Assembly: GCF_011753055.1 (NCBI RefSeq)
Contig: NZ_VWWJ01000006.1
Span: forward strand, 1 to 64,000
DNA length: 64,000 nucleotides
Direction: 5' to 3'
Origin: Burkholderia sp. Ax-1719
GTDB lineage: Bacteria; Pseudomonadota; Gammaproteobacteria; Burkholderiales; Burkholderiaceae
Shown: one piece after another, positions 16,717-26,078 of the stretch
How the letters are laid out: every line of letters starts with the position of its first letter
Numbering within the stretch: position 1 is the stretch's first letter
Made by a program: the position numbers and the translations under genes
Notes under the pieces: model-generated
Told to the model about the DNA's origin: nothing
The model's database searches: none
Seen by the model: only the letters and a program-made list of their open reading frames with translations

Positions 16717-18378
16717 CTACAGCTGGCTGTCGACCGGCAACAGCAAGAATAGCCCGGTTAGCAGATTCCGGTAAAAACCCGCACCAGGATCGAGGTTGTA
16801 GGTCCGGATCATGCCGTTCTCCTCGTCGGTCCAGATGAGCGGCGAACTGGTGGCGGTGCCGCGTTGCGCGGCGAGCTGTTCGGGTGTGGCGAGCGTGACG
16901 CGGTAGCTGATTTCGGGCGAGGTTGCGTGCGCGAAATAACCGGCCACCTCATGCGCGATCGGCTGGCTGTCGATGGTGAGCGCGAGTTCCGTATTCAGTC
17001 GCGCGGATCGCGGATCGAGATTGAGCGAGCCGATCACCAGCGTGCTGTCGTCGATCACATAGGCCTTGGCGTGCAGACTCGCGCGCGATTTCGATCCCGT
17101 GATGCCGAAGCGCCGCGGACTCGTGCCTTCGGGCTGCGTCGGCTTGAATTCGTAGAGATCGACGCCGGCCTGCAGCAGCGGTACGCGGTAAGGGCTGTAG
17201 CCCGCCTGCACGGCGACGGCGTCGGTGGCGGCGAGCGAATTGGTCAGGATCGCCACGCGCACGCCGCGCGCCGTCAGCTTGCTGAGTTCCTGCACGCCCG
17301 CATCGTGCGGCACGAAGTACGGCGAGAACACCAGCACGCTGCTTTTCGCCGTGCGAATACGGTCGAGCAGCGAGCGCATCGCGTCGCCCATTTCGCCTTG
17401 TTCGGGGCCGCCGATCTTGCCCGGCGAATCGGCCACGAACTGCCACCTGGCCCAGATCAGGCCCAGCTCGCCGCGCGTGATCTGCTGCGCAAGCGGCGTG
17501 GCGTTGAGCGGCTTGGCGTTGTACGGATCGGCGGTCTCGCTCCAGTGCTTGCGCAGATCGTCGCGCGCGGCGTCGAGATCGTGCGCGTCGAACTTCTGAT
17601 GATTGAGCACGTTCAGCGGATACGACACGCTGCTGTTCCAGTACTCGTCGAAACTCGCCGATACGCTCGCCGCAACCGGTCCCGCGCCCAGCACGTCGAG
17701 GTCGCGGAACTGCAGGGTTGGGCTGGCGCTGAAGTATTCGTCGCCGAGATTGCGCCCGCCCACGATCACCAGTTCGTTGTCCACGATGGTCGACTTGTTG
17801 TGCATGCGGCGCGTGAACTGATCGACGTTCGAGAAGAAGTTGCGCGTGCGCAGGTACATCGATTCGCCGGTGCTGCCGTACGGATTGAACACGCGGATCT
17901 GGATGTTCGGATGGCTGTTGAGCGCGGCCATCAGGCGGTCGATGTCGTGGAAGTTCAGGTCGTCGACGAGCATGCGCACGCGCACGCCGCGATCGGCGGC
18001 ATAGAGCGCGGAGCCGAGCAGCAGCTTGCCGGTGGTGTCCTCGTTGGCGATGTAGTACTGCATGTCGAGCGTCTTCGTCGCCGCGCGGGCGAGGGCGACG
18101 CGCATCTGCAAGGAATCGGTGCCAGTGGCCAGCAGCCGGAAGCCCGATTCGTCGGGATGAGCCGCTTCGGGCGCGGCGAGCGCGACGCCAAGCGCCGTTG
18201 CATGGGCGTCGGCGGTGGGCAGGGCGGCGGTGGTCTCGCGCGGGTAGTCGGTCGCGGGCGGGCGCGTGGCGCAGGCCGCGACAAGCATGAGGAGCGTGAT
18301 GCCGAACAGCGCGCGGCCCCTGCGCTGCAGGGCGTGAAGGCGCGCGCGGGACGCGTGCAGAACGATGGGGGCGGGCAA
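16717..18378 (-). CDS. phospholipase D-superfamily lipoprotein (ClsC-like)
   Basis: The product has two HKD motifs: HNKSTIVD at about 193 and HAKAYVID at about 436. This is the pattern of cardiolipin synthase ClsC and relatives, which join phospholipids at the inner membrane. A lipobox LVAAC at about 32-36 suggests lipid anchoring. I choose a TTG start at 18378 because AGGAG lies exactly seven bases ahead; a GTG at 18435 has no such site. The usual partner gene ymdB (clsC operon of E. coli) is not adjacent, so the exact substrate is uncertain. Confidence 0.85.
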   Translation of the reverse strand: MPAPIVLHASRARLHALQRRGRALFGITLLMLVAACATRPPATDYPRETTAALPTADAHATALGVALAAPEAAHPDESGFRLLATGTDSLQMRVALARAATKTLDMQYYIANEDTTGKLLLGSALYAADRGVRVRMLVDDLNFHDIDRLMAALNSHPNIQIRVFNPYGSTGESMYLRTRNFFSNVDQFTRRMHNKSTIVDNELVIVGGRNLGDEYFSASPTLQFRDLDVLGAGPVAASVSASFDEYWNSSVSYPLNVLNHQKFDAHDLDAARDDLRKHWSETADPYNAKPLNATPLAQQITRGELGLIWARWQFVADSPGKIGGPEQGEMGDAMRSLLDRIRTAKSSVLVFSPYFVPHDAGVQELSKLTARGVRVAILTNSLAATDAVAVQAGYSPYRVPLLQAGVDLYEFKPTQPEGTSPRRFGITGSKSRASLHAKAYVIDDSTLVIGSLNLDPRSARLNTELALTIDSQPIAHEVAGYFAHATSPEISYRVTLATPEQLAAQRGTATSSPLIWTDEENGMIRTYNLDPGAGFYRNLLTGLFLLLPVDSQL

Positions 18379-18557
18379 GCGGGTTCTCCTGAGCGTGTGG
18401 CGCCGGGCGTCCCGCTGTCGGCCTGTCCCGAGCACATCGCTGGGCAGGTCAGATTCGCGTGGTTCGCTTACGTTGCGCGCGGTCTTGTGCCGATTCTATC
18501 GGCAAGCCGCGCAACGTGATCTGCGATGCGATCCGAAGTGATCCGCAGCGAAAGCGC

Positions 18558-19526
18558 TCAGCCGCGCGGCGCGGACGACGCGCCAGAGCGCGCTTCGTCG
18601 GCGTCGCGTTCGCTGCCGCGCGCGGGCTTGCCGGCCCAGTACCCAGCAAGCAGCGATCCCGAGAGGTTGTGCCATACCGAGAACAGCGCGCCCGGCAAAG
18701 CCGCGAGCGGCGAGAAGTAGAGCTTGCCGAGCGTGGCCGCGAGTCCCGAGTTCTGCATGCCCACCTCGATGGCGAGCGTGCGGCACACGGATTCGTCAAA
18801 GCCGAGCAGGCGGCCGCCCCAGTAGCCGCCCAGCAGGCCAATGCCGTTGTGCAGCACCACGCCCAGCGCCACCAGCGGGCCGACCGTGGCGATGCTCGCA
18901 TGCGTGCCGCCCACCACGGCGGCGATGATCGCGAGGATCGACACCATCGACACCAGCGGCAGGATCGGTTCGACGCGCCGCACCACGCCGCCGGCCAGAC
19001 GGTTGACGATCAGGCCGACGACGATCGGCAGCGCGACGATCTGCACGATGCTCATGAGCATGCCGTGCACGTCGACGACGATCGAGGCGTCCACGTAGAG
19101 ACGCGTGAGCAGCGGCGTCGCGAACACGCCCACCAGCGTGGAGAGCGCGCTGATCGTCACCGACAGCGCCACGTCGCCGCGCGCCAGATAGATCATCACG
19201 TTCGACGCCGTGCCGCTCGCCACGCTGCCGACCAGCACCATGCCGGCGGTGAGGTCCGGGCTCATGTGCAGCGCGTGGGCGATGCCCCACGCGGCCAGCG
19301 GCATCACCAGATAGTGCAGGACGATGCCGGCCAGCACGGGCGCGGGGCGGGTGAAGACGCGCTGGAAATCGGCGAACGAGAGCGTTACGCCCATCGCCAG
19401 CATGATGATCGTGAGCAGCGTGGTGACGTGCGGCGTGACGGGGGCGACCGCGCCTGGATTGAAGTAGGCGAACAGCGAAACGAGGACGGCCCAGAGCGGG
19501 AACAGTCGGGTGATCGGGGCGAGCAT
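18558..19526 (-). CDS. bile acid:sodium symporter family (BASS) transporter
   Basis: This 322-residue inner-membrane protein has about nine or ten hydrophobic segments. Family motifs include [20 protein letters not shown] (the conserved sodium/substrate site) and [13 protein letters not shown]. Members carry organic anions with sodium; the PanS branch moves ketopantoate. The tail after 300 is hydrophilic and variable. The gene stands alone. Confidence 0.9.
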   Translation of the reverse strand: MLAPITRLFPLWAVLVSLFAYFNPGAVAPVTPHVTTLLTIIMLAMGVTLSFADFQRVFTRPAPVLAGIVLHYLVMPLAAWGIAHALHMSPDLTAGMVLVGSVASGTASNVMIYLARGDVALSVTISALSTLVGVFATPLLTRLYVDASIVVDVHGMLMSIVQIVALPIVVGLIVNRLAGGVVRRVEPILPLVSMVSILAIIAAVVGGTHASIATVGPLVALGVVLHNGIGLLGGYWGGRLLGFDESVCRTLAIEVGMQNSGLAATLGKLYFSPLAALPGALFSVWHNLSGSLLAGYWAGKPARGSERDADEARSGASSAPRG

Positions 19527-19733
19527 GGGGCGTGAGAGTCCGGGAAAGAGGGCGTTCGAGGCGGGATGCCAGGGCAGGTCGGACGGCGGCGCAGGTCGTG
19601 CGCGGTCGGATTGCGTGGCGATCCGCCTGGCGTTTGCGTAGTGTTCTGCGCCCTCGTGGGACGGCTGACGTGTGGCGCGTGGTCGGTCGGCGTGCCTTGC
19701 CAGCCGCGTATTCTAACCGCCCGCCGGAGCGCT

Positions 19734-21155
19734 TCAGCCCGCTTGCGTGTCGGCTTGGGCGTCAGCCTCGCGCTGCACGCGACGGCTGATGTGATGGAAG
19801 CGCCAGGTCATGAGCACGGCCACGCTCGCCAGTCCCGCGGCAAGCCCCCACCACAACCCGAGCGCGCCCAGGCCGAAGTGAAACGCCAGCGCATAGCCAA
19901 ACGGAAAGCCGATGCCCCAGTAGCCGAGCGTCGCGGCCAGCATCGGAATGCGCGTGTCCTTGAGGCCGCGCAGGCAGCCCGAACCGACCGTCTGCATGCC
20001 GTCGACGATCTGGAAGATTGCGGCCACGCCCAGCAGCGAGGCGGCAAGCGCGACGGTCTGCGCATTGGCGGGATCGTCCAGATGCAGGTAGAGCCCGACG
20101 ATCCAGTGCGGCGCGAGCACCATCACGAGCGCCGACATCGACATGAAACCTACACCCAGCGCCAGCGCCACGAAGCCCGCGTGGCGCGCCGCGCCCGGCT
20201 GGCCCGCGCCGATCCAGTAACCCACGCGCACGTTGGCCGCCTGGCCGATCGACAGCGGCACCATGAACATCACCGAGGCGACGTTCAGCGCGATCTGATG
20301 TGCGGCCAGCGGCGTCGAGCCGAGCAGGCCCATGACGATGCCGGTGGCGAGGAACAGCGTCGCTTCCACTGCGAAGGTGATCGCCACCGGCCAGCCGATG
20401 GTGAACAGTTCGCTCATCATCGGCGCGGTGGGACGGCGCGCGACCACGAAGTGCTGGTGCGACGGGCGCAGATGCAGCAGCGCCATCAGCAGCAGCGTGG
20501 TCAGCCAGATCGTGATCGAGGTGGCCGCCGCCGAGCCGAGAAAGCCCAGATGCGGCAGACCCCACGCGCCGTGAATCAGCCCGTAATTGAGAAAGCCGTT
20601 GAAAAACACACTGCCGATCGACACCCACAGCAGCCGTTTGGCCGCGCCGATGGCAGGCAGAAACGAGCGCATCAGCCCCACGCCGATCAGGCTGGCGGGC
20701 GCGCCCCAGCGCAGCACCGACGCATATTCGCCCACTTGATGCGCGAGCACCGACGGCTCGCCGAGCGCGAGCAGCAACGGCCCGGCAAACGAGAGCAGCA
20801 CAAAGGCCGGCACGGCCAGCAGCAGCGAAAGCGCGAAGCCGGTCCAGTAGATATGCGGCACGCGATGCAGATCGTCGGCGCCGCGCGCCTGGGCGACGCT
20901 CACGCTCACCGAGGTCAGCACGCCTTGCAGCACCGTCACCACCACGAAGAACAGATTCGCGCCCAGGCCGCCGGCCGCGAGTGCGCCCGCGCCCAGCGAG
21001 CCGAGCAGTACGGTGTCGGTCACGCTCATGGCCATCTGCGAAAGCTGGGCGATGGCGAGCGGCGCAGCAAGGCGCGCGGTATCGGCGGCGTGACGGCGAA
21101 GCGTTGGGGGAGGGGCGATGGCGCGGGTGCGCGCGGAGGCGGTGGATCGGGTCAT
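19734..21155 (-). CDS. MATE-family multidrug efflux transporter (NorM-like)
   Basis: This 473-residue protein has twelve predicted membrane helices in two repeats. Typical MATE features are LAAPLAIAQLSQMAMSVTDT at the start and GQAANVRVGYWIGAGQPGAA in the second half. It would export cationic drugs in exchange for sodium or protons. The last 30 residues are hydrophilic. No regulator is adjacent. Confidence 0.93.
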   Translation of the reverse strand: MTRSTASARTRAIAPPPTLRRHAADTARLAAPLAIAQLSQMAMSVTDTVLLGSLGAGALAAGGLGANLFFVVVTVLQGVLTSVSVSVAQARGADDLHRVPHIYWTGFALSLLLAVPAFVLLSFAGPLLLALGEPSVLAHQVGEYASVLRWGAPASLIGVGLMRSFLPAIGAAKRLLWVSIGSVFFNGFLNYGLIHGAWGLPHLGFLGSAAATSITIWLTTLLLMALLHLRPSHQHFVVARRPTAPMMSELFTIGWPVAITFAVEATLFLATGIVMGLLGSTPLAAHQIALNVASVMFMVPLSIGQAANVRVGYWIGAGQPGAARHAGFVALALGVGFMSMSALVMVLAPHWIVGLYLHLDDPANAQTVALAASLLGVAAIFQIVDGMQTVGSGCLRGLKDTRIPMLAATLGYWGIGFPFGYALAFHFGLGALGLWWGLAAGLASVAVLMTWRFHHISRRVQREADAQADTQAG

Positions 21156-21349
21156 AAAAGCAGACGCGGCGCGAAGAATCGCGCCGCGTGTCCTGTGTTG
21201 GGGTGCTGCTCGCGTATGGGTGGAGTTGGATGCAAAAGACGAGATTACGCTTCTTTTGGCTAAAAAGCACCTATATGGTGCATTTGCTTTCGAAAACCTT
21301 CGCTCTCGGGCTTCTCCAACCGCACGTCTGCGCGCGCGATCGACGCACG

Positions 21350-21571
21350 CTACTGCGCTTCGTGTATCGCGATGCGCGTGTCGCCGAGCAGTACCGATTG
21401 GCCCGCGCGAATCTTGCAGGTTTTGCGCAGTTCCACTTCGCCGTCGACCTTGACCGCGCCGGACGCGACGATCACTTTGGCCGAGCCGCCGCTGTCGGCC
21501 AGGCCGGTGATCTTCAGGAGGTTGTGGAGTTCGACGTAGTCGCCGGTCAGGGTGAAATCGAGATTGGGCAT
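21350..21571 (-). CDS. small S4-domain RNA-binding protein
   Basis: This 73-residue protein is essentially one S4 domain of the YbcJ/YaaA type: VELHNLLKITGLADSGGSAK, then VIVASGAVKVDGEVELRK. It probably binds structured RNA or ribosomes. The ATG at 21571 gives the family length. An upstream frame start at 21694 would add 41 unrelated residues. Confidence 0.85.
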   Translation of the reverse strand: MPNLDFTLTGDYVELHNLLKITGLADSGGSAKVIVASGAVKVDGEVELRKTCKIRAGQSVLLGDTRIAIHEAQ

Positions 21572-21962
21572 GGCAGATCGGGAATCAGGAGCGCGCCGCG
21601 CGGGCGCGCGAAGGGTGAGCATGATAAGCGATCCCAGGCTTGCGGGCGGTCCGGGCGTGGCTGATTCGATGGCTGATTGATGGCTGAATCGCAAATGCTA
21701 CCTGGCGGATACATCTCGGGGCCAGATGTTATGAAATCGTCAGAAAGTGAAACGGTGAGTAACGCTGCGGGACTTCACGGGCTTCCTCAGACAAAAATGG
21801 ATTTACCCCAGCCGAGATAACTGCCTCTCGAAGATACGCATAAAACTGCGCCATCGACGAAGACAAGGAGGCAGGTTCATCGAGCGGGAGCCGGTTCGCA
21901 ACAGGCACGCAGGCATGGCCGTTGCGAACCGGCTTCCGGAACTACTGCAAAGAGGATATGCC
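21572..21962. other. 391-base intergenic region with a long hairpin
   Basis: The region separates the divergent S4 gene and the Lys-rich secreted-protein gene. It holds the 14-base inverted repeat at 21889-21934 and no supported gene. I could not find a convincing -35/-10 pair. Confidence 0.5.
21889..21934 (+). repeat. 14-base perfect inverted repeat in the leader of the secreted-protein gene
   Basis: Arms AGCCGGTTCGCAAC (21889-21902) and its complement (21921-21934) enclose an 18-base loop. The hairpin ends about 20 bases before the AGAGGA ribosome site at 21951-21956. With no T-run it is not a terminator. An mRNA stability element or a translational control hairpin is likely. Confidence 0.65.
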
Positions 21963-22418
21963 ATGACTCAGATTCGCAAGCTGCTTACCGGTACCGCTCT
22001 CGCCACCGCCGCGCTGTTCGCGCAAGGCGCGTTCGCCCAGACTGAGGCTCCGTCGGCTGCACCGACGCTCGCACCGGGCGCCGCACCCAGCCAGGCGCCG
22101 GCCGCCGCCGGCGTTGCGCAACCCGCACCGGCTCCGCAGAACTTGACCGCGCCTACGTCGACGGATCCGCTGGTGCAAAAGCGTGAAGCCAACGCTCAGG
22201 CCAGCGCCGAATACCGCAGCGCGAAGAAATCGGCGAACACCGAATATAAGGACGCGAAGAAGCAGGCCAAATCGCAGTACAAGTCGCAGGTCAAGGACGC
22301 CAAGATCAACCGCAAGGCTGACCGTCAGGCCAACGACTCGGAAATGAAGGATCAGATGAGCGGTCAGTCGGCGCAGCAGCAAGGCGCGGTGCAGCAGAGC
22401 GGCACGTCGCAACCGTAA
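21963..22418 (+). CDS. secreted Lys/Ala-rich protein of unknown function
   Basis: This 151-residue protein has a signal peptide (about 1-26, GAFA-QTEA). An Ala/Pro linker follows to about residue 58. A charged helical segment spans 68-120 with repeated YKDAKKQAKSQYKSQVKDAK-type units, and the tail is Gln/Ser-rich. No known domain is recognised; the helix could bind nucleic acid, lipid or acidic polymer. AGAGGA supports the start at 21963, and an upstream ATG at 21915 falls inside the leader hairpin. A strong terminator follows, so it is monocistronic. Confidence 0.75.
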   Translation: MTQIRKLLTGTALATAALFAQGAFAQTEAPSAAPTLAPGAAPSQAPAAAGVAQPAPAPQNLTAPTSTDPLVQKREANAQASAEYRSAKKSANTEYKDAKKQAKSQYKSQVKDAKINRKADRQANDSEMKDQMSGQSAQQQGAVQQSGTSQP

Positions 22419-22446
22419 GTCTCGCAGGCTGCTTTGCAGCGCGTTT

Positions 22447-22485
22447 AACGGCGGCATCCGGTAACGGATGCCGCCGTTTGTTTTT
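22447..22485 (+). terminator. terminator after the secreted-protein gene
   Basis: A 14-base perfect stem (22447-22460, 22465-22478) with a GTAA loop is followed by TTGTTTTT. Confidence 0.93.
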
Positions 22486-22635
22486 CTCGCGCAAGCGCGG
22501 TTCGCGCGACGATCGGCGATAAATATCGCCAGATCACGGCGGGTTCGCCGCGCTTGCGGGCGTGAGGTGTATGGATATACAGTATGCGTCGCCGCGTCGA
22601 ACAGGACGCGCTTCTCCTCTATGTGATCCGCCGCC

Positions 22636-24783
22636 GTGTCCACCGTCACTCTCGCCGACTCCTCCCCAGCCGAAACGGGCCTGCCCGATGTGACGGCGTA
22701 CCTCGCGAAGCTCAACGACGCCCAGCGCGCCGCAGTCGAGCATGGCGGACCGAGCGCTTTCGCACCGGGCGCGACGCTTCCGGAACCGCTGCTCGTGATC
22801 GCCGGTGCGGGTTCGGGCAAGACCAATACGCTGGCGCATCGCGTCGCGCATCTGGTGGTCAACGGCGCCGATCCCCATCGCATCCTGCTGCTAACGTTCT
22901 CGCGCCGCGCGGCGCAGGAGATGACGCGTCGCGTTGCGCGCATCGCAGCGGGCGTGTCGGGCGTGGCGGCAACGCTGGCCCAGGGGCTGACGTGGGCGGG
23001 GACTTTTCACGGCGTCGGCGCGCGCCTGCTGCGCGAATACGCCGAGCAGATCGGTCTGTCGCCCGCATTCACGATCAACGACCGCGAAGATTCCGCCGAC
23101 CTGATGAACCTCGTGCGTCATGAGCTGGGATTGTCGGCGAAAGAGAAGCGATTTCCGGCCAAATCGACCTGTCTGGCGATTTACTCGCGCGTGGTGAATA
23201 CCGGCGATTCGCTTGCGAGCGTGCTGGCGCGATCGTTTTCATGGTGTCTCGAATGGGAGCCGCAACTAAGAGCTCTATTCGCGGCCTACACCGACGCCAA
23301 GCAAAAGCAGAACGTGCTGGATTATGACGATCTGTTGTTATATTGGGCGCATATGGCGGCAGAACCGGCTATCGCCGCCGATCTTGCTGCGCGCTTCGAT
23401 CACATTCTCGTCGACGAATATCAGGACACCAACCGCCTGCAGGCGTCGATCCTGCTCGCGCTCAAACCGGACGGGCGCGGGCTGACAGTAGTAGGCGACG
23501 ATGCGCAGGCAATTTACTCGTTCCGGGGCGCAACGGTACGCAACATCCTCGATTTCCCCACCCATTTCGACCCGCCCGCGCGGCAGGTGACGCTCGAACG
23601 CAACTACCGTTCGACCGAGCCGATCCTCGCCGCGTCGAATGCGGTCATGGACGCCGCGGCGGAGCGCTACACCAAGAATCTCTGGACCGATAAGGCATCC
23701 CAGCAGCGCCCACGCCTCGTTACGGTCGCCGACGAAGCCACCCAGGCGCGCTATGTGGTCGAGCAGATTCTCGAAGCGCGCGAAGGCGGCATGACGCTCA
23801 AGCAACAAGCCGTGCTGTTTCGTGCCGCCCACCATAGCGCCACACTCGAAATCGAACTCGCGCGCCGCAACATCCCGTTCGTGAAATTCGGCGGCCTGCG
23901 TTTTCTGGATGCGGCGCATGTCAAAGACGTGCTGGCCGTGCTGCGCTGGGCCGAAAATCCGCTCGACCGTGTGGCGGGGTTTCGCGTCACGCAATTGATG
24001 CCGGGTGTCGGGCCGGCAACGGCTGCGCGGCTGCTGGATCAGGTGGCGGCGTGTACCGGCGCATACCGGGCCGCCCAGGCGCTGGCAGCCTTCGCGCCGC
24101 CGCCGCGGGCGGCAGAAGACTGGCCCGCGTTCACCGCGCTCATCGACAACATTGGCGCACGCGCCACGCCGTGGCCCGGTGAATTCGAGCGCGTGCGGCG
24201 TTGGTACGAACCGCATCTGGAGCGCAATCACGAAGACGCCCAGGTGCGCATGGCCGATCTGCTGCAGATGGAAAGCATTGCCAGCACGTATGCGTCAAGA
24301 GAGCGCTTTTTGACCGAACTTACGCTCGATCCGCCTGACGCCACCAGTGCCGAATCGGCCGATCCGCTGCTCGACGAGGACTATCTGATTCTCTCGACGA
24401 TCCACTCGGCAAAAGGGCAGGAGTGGCGCAATGTGTTCGTGCTCAATGGCGTGGATGGCTGCATTCCGTCCGATCTGGGTGCGGGTAGCGATGAGGAACT
24501 GGAAGAAGAGCGTCGGCTGCTGTATGTAGCGATGACCCGAGCGAAGGAGGATCTGCACATCGTCGTGCCCCAGCGCTTCTATGTGCACAACCAGGCGGCT
24601 GCGGGCGACCGGCACGTGTGGGCTTCGCGCACGCGCTTTATCGGTGCGCAGATGCTGCCGCTGTTCGATTCGTGCGCGTGGCCGCCGCCGCCCGTGGTGA
24701 GCGCGCCGAGCGCAACCGGACTGGCCGCGGCGGCGCGCGCCAAGGTCGAGATCGGCGCAAAACTGCGCAAGATGTGGGATTAA
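22636..24783 (+). CDS. UvrD/Rep-type superfamily 1 DNA helicase
   Basis: This 715-residue ATP-driven 3'-5' helicase has motif I AGAGSGKT near 57, motif II VDEYQDTN near 259, motif III VVGDDAQAIYSFRGA, motif IV ERNYRST, and C-terminal STIHSAKGQEW and YVAMTRAKEDL. It starts with GTG. The 2B region is shorter than in UvrD and no C-terminal Tudor-like tail is present, so it is a separate clade from UvrD and Rep. Its role is probably in repair or replication-fork restart. Confidence 0.92.
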   Translation: MSTVTLADSSPAETGLPDVTAYLAKLNDAQRAAVEHGGPSAFAPGATLPEPLLVIAGAGSGKTNTLAHRVAHLVVNGADPHRILLLTFSRRAAQEMTRRVARIAAGVSGVAATLAQGLTWAGTFHGVGARLLREYAEQIGLSPAFTINDREDSADLMNLVRHELGLSAKEKRFPAKSTCLAIYSRVVNTGDSLASVLARSFSWCLEWEPQLRALFAAYTDAKQKQNVLDYDDLLLYWAHMAAEPAIAADLAARFDHILVDEYQDTNRLQASILLALKPDGRGLTVVGDDAQAIYSFRGATVRNILDFPTHFDPPARQVTLERNYRSTEPILAASNAVMDAAAERYTKNLWTDKASQQRPRLVTVADEATQARYVVEQILEAREGGMTLKQQAVLFRAAHHSATLEIELARRNIPFVKFGGLRFLDAAHVKDVLAVLRWAENPLDRVAGFRVTQLMPGVGPATAARLLDQVAACTGAYRAAQALAAFAPPPRAAEDWPAFTALIDNIGARATPWPGEFERVRRWYEPHLERNHEDAQVRMADLLQMESIASTYASRERFLTELTLDPPDATSAESADPLLDEDYLILSTIHSAKGQEWRNVFVLNGVDGCIPSDLGAGSDEELEEERRLLYVAMTRAKEDLHIVVPQRFYVHNQAAAGDRHVWASRTRFIGAQMLPLFDSCAWPPPPVVSAPSATGLAAAARAKVEIGAKLRKMWD

Positions 24784-24837
24784 ACGCGGGAGAAGGGCGC
24801 AGACGCGACGAGCTTCGCCGCGTCTGACGCCGGAGCG

Positions 24838-25590
24838 CTAGCGCGGCTGATTCCTCGGCGTGGGCGGCACGAAGAAGTTGCGCAGCCAGGCGGCGAGGCG
24901 CGTGAACACGTCGTCGGGTTCCTCAACGAAGATTTCCGGCTTCAGCAGACGCAGATATTCCATGATCTGTTGCGCCTCCTGCTTCTGGAACGTGCCGTGC
25001 GTGATGCCCATGCGCAGCAGGCCGCGCAGTTCGCCCAGCCGTTCGCGCGCGAGACTGCCGCTGGCCTGTTCGCAGCCGATCTTCGCTTCATAGACGCGCT
25101 GTCGCAGCGATTCCGCCAGCCGCCAGGCCGGGGTCTGCATGGTTTCTTCCAGCGTCTGGATGTCCTGCACGCCCGATTTGATCTGCGCGGCGAGCGGGTC
25201 GATCAGCGCTTCTTCGCCCTGTGCCTCGGTCACGATGGCGGCCGCCCATTCGCGGCTCTGCTTGGCCAGCTCGTCGGGCGTCCACTCGGGCCGCGACGCA
25301 AAGCCGAAGCCAAACTCACCTGCCTGCCGCAGCAGGATCGACACGACTTCCGGGAATTCCTTGTCGAGCGTGCGTTTGGCCCACGCGTACTGGCCGCCTT
25401 GCAGCAGACGCTGCACCGCCTGCTCGGTGAGCGGCGTCATATTGTCGAGCAGCTTGGCGCGCAGGAAGTCCTCGAACGACGGCGTCAGAAACTGCGGGTC
25501 GAGCTTGAGCGAGACGCGCAAAAACGCGTCGAAATCCTTGCGCAGCGACGCAAGCGTTTCGTCCTTGAGATTGAGGGTGATGTGCCCCAT
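24838..25590 (-). CDS. conserved hypothetical protein, 250 residues
   Basis: The protein is helical, hydrophilic and lacks signal peptide or membrane segments. Its start MGHITLNLKDETLASLRKDF suggests a short beta-strand followed by helices. A Glu/Arg-rich middle and a terminal segment RLAAWLRNFFVPPTP follow. I do not recognise a family. The start at 25590 is chosen because upstream codons run into Pro/Arg-rich sequence without homology. Confidence 0.7.
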   Translation of the reverse strand: MGHITLNLKDETLASLRKDFDAFLRVSLKLDPQFLTPSFEDFLRAKLLDNMTPLTEQAVQRLLQGGQYAWAKRTLDKEFPEVVSILLRQAGEFGFGFASRPEWTPDELAKQSREWAAAIVTEAQGEEALIDPLAAQIKSGVQDIQTLEETMQTPAWRLAESLRQRVYEAKIGCEQASGSLARERLGELRGLLRMGITHGTFQKQEAQQIMEYLRLLKPEIFVEEPDDVFTRLAAWLRNFFVPPTPRNQPR

Positions 25591-25754
25591 TGTGGTTGCC
25601 CCGGTGTATTCCTGGCGGTGCCTGAATTCGCTTGGCGCGCTTTGGTCAGATCGCGCCAAAGCAGGCCTCGACGGTTTAACGGCGGATGGGGGCGAAACTT
25701 GAGTGGAGCGGGCCGAGCGTCGGCTCGAAACTGGCGGAAGGCCCGCTGCGGGGG

Positions 25755-26078
25755 CTAGCGCAGGACCACGCCCTGCCAGAAAAAGAACACGCCGAGGCCC
25801 ACGGCGATGGTGAGAAGCGGACGCTTCGTGAGCGCGCTCACGGCGATCGCCGCCAGTGCGCCGACGAGCTGCGGATTGCGCCAGGTCAACTCGGCATGCT
25901 CGCCGTGCGGCGAAACGGCCATCGGCACGATGATCGCGGTGAGCACCGTCACCGGCACGAAGCCCAGCGCCGTGCGCACGAGCGGCGGGAAGACGAGGCG
26001 CTCGCCCAGCACGAACACGGCGGTGCGCACGAGCAGGGTGATGGCGGCCATGCCGAGAATCAGGACGACGTAGTTCAT
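25755..26078 (-). CDS. azlD: AzlD family branched-chain amino acid exporter subunit
   Basis: This 107-residue protein has four hydrophobic segments and the AzlD pattern (RTAVFVLGERLVFPPLVRTA then GFVPVTVLTAIIVP). With AzlC it forms a two-component exporter for branched-chain amino acids or analogues. Its ATG overlaps the azlC stop by four bases, so translation is coupled. Confidence 0.92.
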   Translation of the reverse strand: MNYVVLILGMAAITLLVRTAVFVLGERLVFPPLVRTALGFVPVTVLTAIIVPMAVSPHGEHAELTWRNPQLVGALAAIAVSALTKRPLLTIAVGLGVFFFWQGVVLR

